NCBI GenBank assembly: GCA_019693395.1
Contig: JAAMXP010006533.1
Coordinates: 1-16,191 of the forward strand
Direction: 5' to 3'
Origin: Ettlia oleoabundans
Taxonomy: Eukaryota > Chlorophyta > Chlorophyceae > Chlamydomonadales
Length of the DNA: 16,191 nucleotides
The translations under genes were made by a program, and so were the position numbers. This document shows positions 1 through 9,387 of the stretch, one piece after another (position 1 is the first letter of the stretch; each line of letters opens with the position of its first letter). The notes under the pieces are model-generated. The model had not been told where the DNA came from. It saw only the letters and a program-made list of their open reading frames with translations, and did no database searches.

Positions 1-8
1 CCCCGCAG

Positions 9-1905
9 GTGTTTGACCACGCCACCAAGCACCCCAACGCCACAGTGCTCTCCTGGGCCTCCCCCCGTGTGCTGCTCATCCGCGATTTTCTTCAACCAGA
101 CGAAATAGAACACCTGGTCCAACAGGCAACAGGTAGGATGCTGAGGGTGGGCAGGCGGAAAGAAGGCGTCAGTGCGCTGTATGGCGTGCGTCGGCCGGCT
201 CTTGCAAGTGGTGCAGCAGGTCTGGCTGCTTGCACAGGCCGGAGGGCTGCCCTGGCTGGATACCGATAGATGGGTCTGCTTGACTGATGGTTACAATGCT
301 GCACTGTACTGCTGGCCGGCAGGCAATTTCATGAGGTCTGAGGTTGTGGCGGATGCATCAAAGCAGCACTCTGCCCGCACCAGCTATGGAGCCTGGCTCA
401 ACGGTGCCAAGCGAGATGCAAAGGTGCGTCAGCTTGCTCCCCTTGACAGGCCTCTCCAGTCGAGGTTTTGTTCAGGCCAGCGCAACAATGAGTTGTGCCA
501 GTTCGAGTGAGGGCAGAGCAGTGCACCCAGCATTGTACAGGGTGTGGAACCCACCTTCTCACCTGTTGCCTTGCTCCCAGCTGTGCAGGTGCATGAGTTA
601 CAGCACCGCATCCATGACCTGGTGGGCATACCTGAGGCCTTCGGGGAGAGCTTGTATGTGTTGCAGTACGAAAACGGTGGGTGGCTGCCCACCAGCTCTG
701 GGCCGATGCATGTCATGTCCGCATGTTGATCAGTGGGCTACTCATTGTTGCTACACATGGAGACATGGGCCTAAGCTGTTGCGGACAGCACTGTATCTTG
801 GTCCTCAGCGCCGCTGCTGCCTACCCACCCATGACATGGATCCCAAGTGCAGGTCAGAAGTATGACCCTCATACAGATCATTGCACCACGGTGAGCATCA
901 TGCCTTCTGCAAGCTGAGATATGGCGGGATTTAGCGGCAGAGTCTGTTATGTTCGATAGCCTGCCTTGGACTGCATGGTTGCTTTCCACCAAGCAAGGCT
1001 TTTGCCGGGTGATGGAGGATAGGGCACCCAGGTGTAACTTCCTTCGAAAGACACCCTGCAGACTCCCGGGGTGCCATCTAGCCAGAGCTGCCGCGAGTTC
1101 ATGCAACGGGCAGGAGGCCCCAAGTGCGGGCCTGGCGGCGGCGGTGTGACTTGCGGCGACAGGCTGGCCACTTTCATCCTGTACCTCAGGTTGAGCATAG
1201 CACATGTGGAACAGCTCGCTTCAGCTACGTGACAGCCAGGAGGGAGCCAGCTCTGTGGCCTCTGCCACTTGAATGGCAAGCTGTTCACCTCATCTGGCTG
1301 CAGGTCCCCAACCAAGGGCGGCACAACTGTGTTTCCCTATGCCACTGGCCACCGCCAACACCAGCAACAGCAGGAGAGGGTTGTTGAGGCGACGGCAGAA
1401 GCAAACCATGGCATTGGCAGGCCTGGAAGCGGGAGCAGCCATGAGGTGACGAGTGGTGCAGACAGTCGTCGCATATTGAGATACGGCAATGGCATGCCGA
1501 GCAGCGGTGTTGAGGTGCCGTCCTATTGCCTGGAAGGAGCTGATCAGTTGCAGGTGGCTCCAGGCCCCGGCTCGGCGGTGTTCTTCTGGTAAGCCTGGGA
1601 ATAGTACCACCTGTGATGCATGTGGGTGGTGGCTCGGGGGAGGTGAAGCGATTAGTTTATTCATGACGGCTGGTGTACACGCTCTATGCCCTGCTCATGT
1701 TTGACGACGTGTATTAGGAGAGTGCACACATGTGACAAGTTTGCTGGCCACTGCTAAGTGCAGGGACTACACGCCTTCCTGGACCATGACGCAGCCGGGT
1801 GAGCTGGCCGTCCCCGACCCAACCAGCCTGCATGGCGGCTGCCCCGTGCTGGAGGGCACCAAGCTCATCGCTACACGCTGGATCAGGGCAGCAGAATTTC
1901 ATTGA
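9..1905 (+). CDS. P4H: Prolyl 4-hydroxylase, 3' part of gene (5' end outside window)
   Basis: Fe(II)/2-oxoglutarate dioxygenase that hydroxylates peptidyl proline, in algae typically on secreted hydroxyproline-rich wall proteins. Exons by splice signals and phase: 9-132, 323-423, 589-676, 853-890, 1062-1189, 1304-1379, 1554-1588, 1764-1905; stop TGA 1903-1905. An acceptor CAG at 6-8 shows the gene starts upstream. The 243 visible residues follow the family in order: LSWASPRVLLIRDFL, RTSYGAWL, YVLQYENGQKYDPHTDH, DRLATFILYL, GGTTVFP, SAVFFW, SLHGGCPVLEGTK. The metal ligands are H111, D113 and H220 (residues counted from the window start), and K230 binds 2-oxoglutarate; the ten-residue H-to-K spacing is typical. 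A Cys/Gly-rich insert (about residues 118-150) precedes DRLATF. The intron at 1380-1553 has a weak donor (GTTGTT) and is open in frame. The acceptor at 1061 was preferred to nearby AGs because it keeps phase 0. Signal peptide and any upstream domain cannot be seen. Confidence 0.92.
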
Positions 1906-2325
1906 GCACGCCGGCTGTATGACACAGGCTTGGGGGAAAGGTGCCTGTTGAGGTGCTACGTCTTCAAGACATAAAGCTGGGCCATGGCCCAGCGTCGCTA
2001 TCATGTATGCTGGATGTATACCAGGGCACAAAAAAATTGAGATGGTGCAACGGGCTGGCGACTGTTGCATGTTGAACTCTACGCGCTGGCTGGTTGTTCA
2101 ACAGGCGATTGCTGGCTGCCTGCTGCCTTGGCCCCAGCCTGCCCCTGTGTATCGGTTGCATTTGAGTTGCCCAGTGCTTACCCATGCGCCCTCTATACAC
2201 TGTTGCATTGTAACAACAAGCTTCCCTGCCCACACCTATGACAAGTCAGAAAGAAGGTCAGCTGTAGAGCCTAGCAAGGTTGCACATTCGACTTGCAAAT
2301 GGAGAATGCAGATGATGACTCGTCA
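1906..2325. other. Convergent intergenic region between P4H and the UBA-PUB gene
   Basis: The stretch lies between the stop codons of two converging genes and should hold both 3' untranslated regions. I see one plus-strand UGUAA signal in it. No open frame here has family similarity, and I found no RNA gene or repeat. Confidence 0.6.
2209..2213 (+). terminator. UGUAA poly(A) signal for P4H
   Basis: TGTAA on the plus strand, about 300 bases after the P4H stop. UGUAA is the usual poly(A) signal in green algae. A five-base match can occur by chance, so the assignment rests on position. Confidence 0.4.
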
Positions 2326-5300
2326 TCATAGCACACCAAAGAAGGGGTTGTTGATTGCTGAGTTCAGCTGCTCGCCCGCCACCTCCAGCACAGGCCTGTC
2401 TACCTGCAGCCATGCATGGCAGGCACGCAGGCCCAAGAGCAGACAGGGGGTAAGGAGCATGTGTCTTCCATCAGTTGTCTTTCAAGAGTTGCGTGCTGAC
2501 TAAACCAGCCCTAGCGGCCAGCCAACCTGCGCTTGCCAAACTGCCACACGTGGCTAGAGCTACCCACGCTGCCCGTGTGTTACTGGCATTGCATGCGCCC
2601 CTCGACCCATGCTGCCTTGCCTTGTCTGCCGGCATCTCCAAATTCTCTCCATCCGCATCGCATTGGAAACCGGCCAGCTGCAGAAAGTCGATGGCACCGG
2701 TGAAGGAGCCCACGCGCTGCTGGATGGCAGGGTTGGTCAGCCGCACCCGCCGGAACTTTTCCTCACCTGCGGCAACCAAGAACCCACAAGTTCTCTTTTT
2801 CCCTCTTCAGTAGCCTTGGGTGTCACCCGTCGCAATTTCCTTCTCCTCCTACTACTCCGGCCTCAATCCACTGCCGTTGAGTTCTGCCCGTGCTGCCAGC
2901 AAAGCGAGAAATGCCTGCTGCCACATACCAGGGTTTCCGTAAATGTTGCCGCACATCTTGAGCAGCGTCTGCCAGCAGGTCTTCAGCGCATCATCCTGCC
3001 CCGGGTGCGCCTTCTTCATGTTGACCAGAAGGACTCGCATCTTCTCGCCAACTGCGGGAACACACACGCCAAACAGGAGGCCCAAAAGGCAGGGGCCCAG
3101 CAATCAGATGGTGGGACAGCAGTAAATGCCAACCGTAATGGAATGCCAAGCATTAGCTGTCGGGTGCATGTAGGGTGGAGCAGCACTGGTGCTGAGAGTG
3201 GCAGGCAGGCGCGGGTGGCAATTGTCGCATGGTAGTGCTTGCGATTGATGGCCCCCCACCTTCCACCGGCTTAACGGGCAGCTTTTGCCGCTTCTCCTCC
3301 TCTATCTTAGCCTGCAGGGAGGCTGGAGAGGCAGGCTGGATTGTCTACAATGCAGAATGAACAAAGATGAGAGGAACTCCATCGTTATCGTTGCATGTGC
3401 AAAGCCGCCTCCCACCCTGCCCTTGTTGCTCTGCATTGGCTCTGCTATGGCCGGCTGGCTGGGCTACTTGGCTGGCCGGATGGTGTTTGTCTCACCGCCA
3501 GTTTGCGCCTCTCCTCCTCCTTCTCCTCCTCGGTCAGCTCCTCAGGCAGGCCCAGACGCCGCCGCCGCTCACGACGGTCCTCCTCTGCAGCCCACCAGGA
3601 AACATTCTAGAAACGATCCTCACACATCTGGCTCCAGAAAGTGGCCTGAGTCATACAAACAACAGCACCATAGGAGGCACCTCGCATGCAGCAGCGGCGG
3701 AGCTGCAACATGGCGTCCCACGTGGGCAGCAACGCACCCAACTTGGCCTTGATTTTCTGCCGCGCCCGATCCTCCTCCTCCTTCTCCCGTTGCCGTGCCT
3801 CAACCATGCGCTTCAACCGCAGCTCCTCCTCCTGCCGTGCTGCCAGTGCAAGCTCCTTGCCTGCCCTGCAACCAGCCGGCCAGGCCGGGAGCATGCCAGG
3901 GAGACGGAAAGCAGCCAGGCAGCCACAAGAGCAGGCGGAGTCAGAACTAGGCAGCAGGCAGCACCTTGGCTGCAACACCGCTTGCTGATTCGAAGAACGA
4001 CTACTTGAAGGCAACCGCAGCACAAAACGGGGACAGGGATGTGGCTCGAACCTCCCAGGTGCCCCCAGCCACCCACCCACCCACCTGATGCGCTCCTGTT
4101 CCCGCAGCCGCTCCGCCTCCTTCTCCTCCCGCTCCCGTCGCTCTCGCGCCCTTCACCAGCGTGGGGTACAGGGAGGAGAAAACTCTAACTCACCAAGATC
4201 TTCTGAGATGCCCAGCAACAGTGGCTGCTTGTCAAGTTGCACAGTTAGACATTGTCAACAAGGAGTAAACAAGGTGCCCATCATGGCACGCCCATTGGCG
4301 CCCTGACTGCTGCCATCACCCCTGCTAGCATGGCCCTCACTTGCGTAGCAACTCCGCCGCCTGTGCCTTGGCCTCCTCAGGAGAGAGCTTCTTCTTGGGC
4401 TGGCTCTGCAGCACAGCACAGCACAGAGTAGCATAGGAAAATGTGGAATGTCTTTACCTTGTACTGACAGGAAACTGGCAGCAAAGGCGGGGGGTGCCAG
4501 CGAGGCACAACACATAGTCTGGCTTAAACCCCTACAGCACTCTTTTGCTGACCTTTGGCACCATGAGCCGCTTATCCAGGTCGGCATCCCCTTGGTGCTC
4601 CTCCAGCCAGCCAACAGCAGCCTCCAGGCTCTCCCCGCCGCTGTAGTACAATGCTCGTGTTGCACGCACCGCCGGGAAGCCCTGTACATGCAGGAGACTA
4701 GTGGACCGGGGTCAGATGGTTCCTAGGGTGCGCGGTTATTGTTGCAGCGAGGTGGGCAGGAAGACTGGAAAGGATGGCGGCGATCTCAGCGACTCAAGCA
4801 GTCCATGCTGTGTGCATCGCATATGCATCAAGGGTCAAAGGCCGCCTGACTGGCAGGAAGGCAGCGTTCATCTCCTAGCCTTGCAACCTTCGGAAACCAA
4901 TTGCTTACCGCCCCATTCTCCATCGGCTGCCGCCCTAACCATTTTTCCCGTCCCCGACCACCCACCATCTCCTCCATTTGCTTCAACAGATCTGCATTCA
5001 CTTCAGGCGGCACAAGCTCCTCCGCCTCGCTGCGACTGCCAGCATGCCCCCTGGCACCCGCCTCCTCCGCAGCTGCGGCCTTCATCTGCGCTTCTGTGTC
5101 CACGCCTTCACCCTCGTTGGTCTGCATGGGATGGCAGGGCGCCAAGGCAGCAGGGCACTCAACTGCTGTGACTAACCAACAAGGTGCCCAGACAGTTTGA
5201 CGAGTATCTTACACAGCGCCACCAAATTGCCATGCAAACACAGAGCGTCACCTCGTGTGGCCACTCAACACCTCAACCACCCCCACCAGCGCCACCATCA

Positions 5301-5623
5301 CCGCCCCACCTTGTCATCGTGCTCCGTGTGCCCAGTGCGCTTGCTATGCAGATCCCACTCATCCACTGAGCGACACACCTTGCCGCATTGGCGACACACG
5401 AGCCGCTTCACCTGCAGGGCAGCAAGGTGCCGTAAGCACGGCAAGGTGCCGCTCAACGCGGGCGGTGCTGCTGCTGAAAGTGCTGGCTGGCCGCCCCTTT
5501 TCTTACCGCCTCCGTCGACTCGGAAAAGGCTGCATGACCTGTTGCTTCACCATGATCCTGTGCCTCGGCCACTGAACGGAGCTTCACTCCGCAGATGTCA
5601 CATTTCAAGCTTTTGGCTGCCAT
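2326..5623 (-). CDS. C2H2 zinc finger-UBA-PUB domain protein (p97/ubiquitin adaptor type)
   Basis: Twelve exons, read high to low: 5623-5507, 5411-5310, 5121-4966, 4681-4553, 4405-4341, 4150-4085, 3865-3738, 3584-3496, 3311-3260, 3051-2929, 2766-2621, 2403-2326. All phases match and give 416 residues; stop TGA at 2328-2326. Residues 8-30 and 45-67 are two fingers of form C-x2-C-x12-H-x5-H (C8, C11, H24, H30; C45, C48, H61, H67). Residues about 114-158 are a UBA domain (VNADLLKQMEEMGFP, then ALYYSGGESLEAAVGWLEEH). Residues 169-300 are highly charged Glu/Arg/Lys helix containing RRRRLGLPEELTEEEK. Residues about 302-416 are a PUB/PUG domain (LLKMCGNIYGNPGEEKFRRV, RVGSFTGAIDFLQLAGF) ending NNPFFGVL. 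By family knowledge UBA binds ubiquitin and PUB binds the p97/CDC48 tail, so an adaptor role in protein quality control is inferred. Plants have UBA/PUG proteins of this kind. Intron 11 is GC-AG. Confidence 0.93.
2404..2620 (-). other. GC-AG intron of the UBA-PUB gene
   Basis: Read on the minus strand, the exon ends GACAAG and the intron opens GCAAGG and closes CTGCAG. Splicing here joins PADK to VDRPVLEVAG and restores the conserved C-terminus NNPFFGVL. Without the splice, the frame runs through unrelated residues to a stop at 2473-2471. No GT donor lies near the point where the conserved sequence breaks off. Confidence 0.8.
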
Positions 5624-5821
5624 GGCGAGCCAGCGAGGCTCAATGAACCACTAACAAGATCAAAGAGCACGGGAGCCTTAACAACGTAACGTTGTGCGTC
5701 GTACGGGGATGAGTCTTTCCGCCCCTGGGACATCCCGCCTCCCCCAAGGCGGCAGATGGCAACCATGTGCTGGCTCATGGGCAGTGTTCTATATACAACT
5801 GCTCTGTTAAACAAAGTCTGG

Positions 5822-5826
5822 TTACA
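5822..5826 (-). terminator. UGUAA poly(A) signal for the ARID gene
   Basis: TTACA on the plus strand is TGTAA on the minus strand. It lies about 50 bases past the ARID stop codon, within the 251-base gap to the next minus-strand gene. That gap must also hold the promoter of the UBA-PUB gene; a weak TATA-like string (TGTATATAG on the minus strand) sits near 5789-5797. Confidence 0.5.
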
Positions 5827-5874
5827 CCGATCAACAGCTTCAAAGCTACTGTCCTGCAAGAATGACTAGTGCAC

Positions 5875-7160
5875 TCAAGGAGCTTTAGGCACTGCTGGTC
5901 CGGCATCCTCCGTGTCCACTTCAGCCGCTGCAGCTTTCCGCTTTTGGCCACTGCCCCGGCTCTGCTGCTCTAGTTGCCGCTCGTAGGCAAGCAGGAAACG
6001 CCGATACCACTCTCGCACAAGGAACCCTGTAAGATGCGGGGGAGAAATGAGCATGACCCGCGGCGCTTGAGCATTGCACAATCTACCCGCCATGCCAGGA
6101 CTCAAACCGGCACTCTCGCAGTCGGCACGATCCACCTGCATTGCTGATGCGCCTCAAGTCCGCTCCCAGCTCCTCAGCCACCGTGGGCCACTCAATAGCA
6201 TTGCTGACTGCCTCAAAGCCGCCCCTGTCCAAGTAGGCGAGGCGCCACAAGCGTCGCAGATCGCACTCGATGCCACCCATGCGGGGACCCCCTTGTGTCA
6301 GCCCCAACTCTGCCCACGGTATTCGTTTGCTACTGTCAACTCGCATGCCTGCCCGGGCACGTGGGCCGCTGCCTGCTGGTGGCCCCAAGTAGCGCTCTAG
6401 CACCGCCACAATCTCCGTCTCGCTTAGCTGCTGTGGGGTGCCTGCACCCGCATCTGCTGTTTCTGTTATTTGACCCTGCGCTAAGGGCTGCTGGGCTGCA
6501 AATTGCTGCTCAACCTCCAATTGCTGCGGCTCCTGACCTGTGACGTATGCTATGCGGTTGGGTGGGACACCTACAGGCCAACAGAGAAAGAGGCTATGTC
6601 AGAAGGATCCTCTTGCTGCAAGCATTACCCTTTCTTACAGCAGCAACAGACGTTCGCATGCTGCCAGCTTGTTCCAACACAGCAGTAGCTACCGTGCTGG
6701 CTCCTACCCTGCCATAAAATAGCTGCTTCATACCTGGCGGGTTCTGCAGCAATGAAGCAAATGGGTCCCGTGTCTGTGTCGCAGCTGCCCGCGCACTCAG
6801 CTCCGCCATGCACAACTGACGCAAGTCAATGCTTTTCAATCCATCAGGTGGCGGCACAGATGGAGGCGGCATCGATGCCGGTGGTGATTGTACAGTGGGA
6901 TCGCCTGGGCGGTAGCCTATGAACCTGCGCGTATGCGAAAGTGAGTGGCCCTGATGGCAGCCCCCCACATGGTGCATCAACAACCATAAAAGCTTGCACC
7001 GCCCAGCTCCTGGCATTGCGGCACCCCTCAAGCAGGCAGTAGGTGTGAGACTCTAACCGCAATATTGTTATCAAAAACTGGCAACTCACACAGTGTCCAG
7101 GTGTCGTGACATGGCGTCCATGCTGATGGTGTTGCCGCTTGTGCCGAGCGGCATCGACAT
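5875..7160 (-). CDS. ARID (BRIGHT) domain DNA-binding protein, 5' end uncertain
   Basis: Exons high to low: 7160-7090 (start uncertain), 6924-6734, 6537-6136, 6026-5875; stop TGA 5877-5875. Phases agree throughout and give 271 residues if ATG 7160 is used. The last two exons encode an ARID domain (about residues 125-242): RIPWAELGL, MGGIECDLRRLWRLAYLDRG, GFEAVSNAIEWPTVAEELG, REWYRRFLLAYE. A basic cluster QKRKAAAA follows and may be a nuclear signal. The N-terminal part is Pro/Ser/Gln-rich and has no recognised domain. ARID proteins bind DNA, often AT-rich, and usually belong to chromatin remodelling or transcription complexes; nothing here names the complex. The frame stays open upstream of 7160 to a possible acceptor (exon start 7241), so one or more 5' exons may be missing. 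The donor at 7089 (GTGAGT) is strong. Confidence 0.82.
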
Positions 7161-7636
7161 TGGCACCACTGTGGTGCGTGGCGTGCGTAACACACCTCCT
7201 TCTCCAAAATCACGTTTTTGGGGTAGGTCCAGCACTTGTGCCTGCAACCTATTCCAGGTGCACGATATGTGCTTGCGTGTGCAGACTTGCAGCAGGCAAA
7301 AGAGTCGCTGGGGTCTCAACCTGGCACCAGCACTCTGGCGGCTGCCGACCTGGCACTGCTTGAGTGCAAGCCGTGCATGGCCGATACACGTACAGCTGAT
7401 CCTTTTTCCGCAGCTTCCTACACACACACCTCCCTGCCTGTTTGGCGAAACAGTTTAAGGACAGCACCCAAGCCTATGCAGAAGCGCTGGCCGATCCAAG
7501 GGGGTCTTACACGCTGCCTTACAATACGACAAATTTGATATCAGTTTCATGGGACCCATCAGAGCGAATGCCAGCACACAGCATTCAAAGCAGGTTTGCC
7601 TGCAGCATACTAGTCGATGTTCTACCGCTCCACGGG
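7161..7636. other. Divergent region between ARID and PIG-P with unresolved coding-like stretches
   Basis: This interval separates the safe starts of two divergent genes and probably holds their promoters and 5' exons. It is not plainly non-coding. On the plus strand, three frames in turn read like protein: LQQAKESLGSQPGTS near 7288-7335, QFKDSTQAYAEALADP near 7451-7500, and ALQYDKFDISFMGPIRANAS near 7515-7575. No stop-free, phase-consistent spliced model joins them, and I recognise no family. On the minus strand the ARID frame is open from 7160 up to 7241. Confidence 0.4.
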
Positions 7637-8542
7637 ATGAGCGGGGACATGCAAATGTGGTACAGCGCCGATGACGGCATTAGCGTCTCCGCCGACCGCA
7701 GTGTGCGCCAGGGAGGCAGCACGCCTGGGGTCTCATCCACAGAGGTGTATGGCTTTGTGGGCTGGATCACGTCGTCGGTAGCCTATGGTGCGCCTATGGC
7801 TAAGAACTGAAGGAACCGTTCCCTGAACATACCGGGAAGGCGCCTGCAAGCGCCTGCAAGCGCCTTTCGCTCCTTCCACCCTTGCTCCAGCATACTGGTT
7901 CCTGCACGCAGTGCTGTACATGCTGTGGGCCTATATACCCAGTTCCGTGCTAGAGGCGCACGGCATTACCTATTACCCCAGCAAGTATTGGGCAGTTGCG
8001 CTGCCTGCTTGGATTTGCGTCACTGTTGTTTTTGTGTTCTGGCTGTACGAAAGGTCAGTAAACAACTGTATTGCAACAACTGATCTGTGCCTGCAGTGCA
8101 TACATACTCTTGCTGCCATGTTTGTCAACCACAGGCCATCCACTGTGCCCTGTGAGACGCCTGCCTCATGCTGGCTCCTCACCCGCAGCCTGTGCATGGC
8201 GGCTGCCCCACCACTTGGCGCCTCCTCGCTTCAAGACTCTGCCACTAAGCGCGAGGCAGGTGTGCGAGTGTATAGCTACTTCAACGCCGCTCAGGGCAGC
8301 ATACCACCGCTTACGGATATCCCGCACGAGCTGGTTAGCATGGCGTTGCATGGCGGTATGGCGCTCCAAGGTATGAGCTGGTGGCATCCATGTCCACCTG
8401 TGTGTGTTTGAAGGACGCTGGGGTCCAATCATGTTATGCCTCCTGTTAGCCCAGTTGCAATCACGAAAGTAAACTGCATAAACAAATGTAGCTTTGCTCT
8501 GTGTTGTGTGCAGAGGCAGAGAGTTTGTATGATTGTGGATGA
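7637..8542 (+). CDS. PIGP: PIG-P, subunit of the GPI N-acetylglucosaminyltransferase
   Basis: Exons 7637-7787, 7912-8053, 8189-8370, 8514-8542; stop TGA 8540-8542. Phases match and give 167 residues, the usual PIG-P size. The family signature is clear: SSTEVYGFVGWITSSVAYVL with a first membrane helix running into LYMLWAYIP, then HGITYYPSKYWAVALPAW with a second helix ending FVFWLYE. The C-terminal tail has GSIPPLTDIPHELVSMAL. PIG-P is part of the ER complex that moves GlcNAc from UDP-GlcNAc to phosphatidylinositol, the first step of GPI-anchor synthesis. Start uncertain: ATG 7637 is the first Met in the open frame, and ATGs at 7649 and 7655 follow. The frame is open upstream to about 7442, and an acceptor at 7698 could join a 5' exon. 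If intron 8371-8513 is retained, the protein ends at 8411 instead. Confidence 0.9.
7841..7865 (+). repeat. Short tandem repeat in PIG-P intron 1
   Basis: Two perfect copies of CGCCTGCAAG plus half of a third, inside the first PIG-P intron and upstream of its polypyrimidine tract. No function is evident. Confidence 0.7.
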
Positions 8543-8686
8543 CGACAAGCGGTCGATTGGACTGGTTCAAACCACTAACATGATGAAGACAAACATCGTT
8601 CGAAATTGACTAAGGGCATTCATCAACAATAGTGGGAACCTGCACCTGACTAGGCATGTGCCAGATGGCTCAACTTCTGTCCCAGA

Positions 8687-9387
8687 TCATTGAGTTTGGC
8701 TAGCAGGCAGCCCCAAGCTCGGGTCCATGGGCGTGCTGTTGAGCTGCTTTTGCTCCTCCCGCTCTTCTTGCAGCAGCCTGCACGCAACGTACAGGCAGGA
8801 AAGGGAGGCTGGCACATTACGGAGTGTCTGCCTTGACCCTGCGTTGTTAAGCATCAAGTTCGTGAGACTCCCCTTTGAGGTTATGGCCGACAAAACTGAA
8901 CAGCCGTGACAGCTTGTCAGACTGCCCTCCTTGAACAGCAACCAATCAGCGACAGCAGCATGCCGTGCCTGTCAAGCTCGCGCTGTTTGGCTCCCATTAC
9001 GGCTGCTACTGCCGCCTCCCTGCTGCGTCGATCCTTGGCCAACTGGCTCAGCCGCATTTTGAGCGCCGCTGTCCGCAGCTTCTGCGCGTCTGCTGTGTCT
9101 GCCTGCATGTATGCAGTTAGGCGCACTGTCTGAGGGAACAGGTGGACATCATTGCGAAGCAAGTACACAAACCGCAGAACGTCAAGGTTATGTATGTAAT
9201 TAAGCAATGCAACCAGACAGTGTTTGCAGCAAAAGGGAGGCCCACCCACATTTCTGGTTAGCTCTGCGATGTAGCCAGCTGCTGTGCTGCAGAGGGCGTC
9301 CACGTCTGCAAAGAAGGCGCCGCATGTGCTGTGATGGTTTGCTGACAGCTCTTGCGCCTGCACCGTTACCGACTCCACATTCTCCAT
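8687..9387 (-). CDS. Small helical coiled-coil protein, family not recognised
   Basis: Exons high to low: 9387-9250, 9129-8969, 8777-8687; stop TGA 8689-8687; 129 residues. It starts MENVESVTVQAQ at an ATG whose upstream region is shared with VPS37. The sequence is almost wholly helix-forming, with few Pro or Gly before the tail: DVDALCSTAAGYIAELTRN, then RTAALKMRLSQLAKDRRSRE and AKQRELDRLLQEEREEQKQL, a likely coiled coil, then a loose tail PMDPSLGLPASQTQ. The first intron is GT-AG (donor GTGGGT). The second, as drawn, has a GC donor (AG|GCACGG), chosen because it keeps the coiled coil unbroken. A GT site 13 bases further on (GCT|GTCGCT) also keeps phase and would insert four residues. Size and make-up resemble subunits of small coiled-coil complexes such as BLOC-1 or BORC, but I see no diagnostic motif. 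No membrane segment. Confidence 0.65.

Noticed and set aside
2609..4008. Long plus-strand frames rich in Leu, Ser and Arg
   Set aside because: They are antisense to the Glu/Arg/Lys-rich exons of the UBA-PUB gene, which produce such composition on the other strand. They have no family match.
7093..7458. Plus-strand start ATG 7111 (MASMLMVLPLVPSG) spliced at 7227 to 7290
   Set aside because: The implied intron is about 62 bases, shorter than the others here. The exon lies opposite the ARID 5' exon, which has a strong donor and correct phase, and no family match was seen. Mentioned only as part of the unresolved region.
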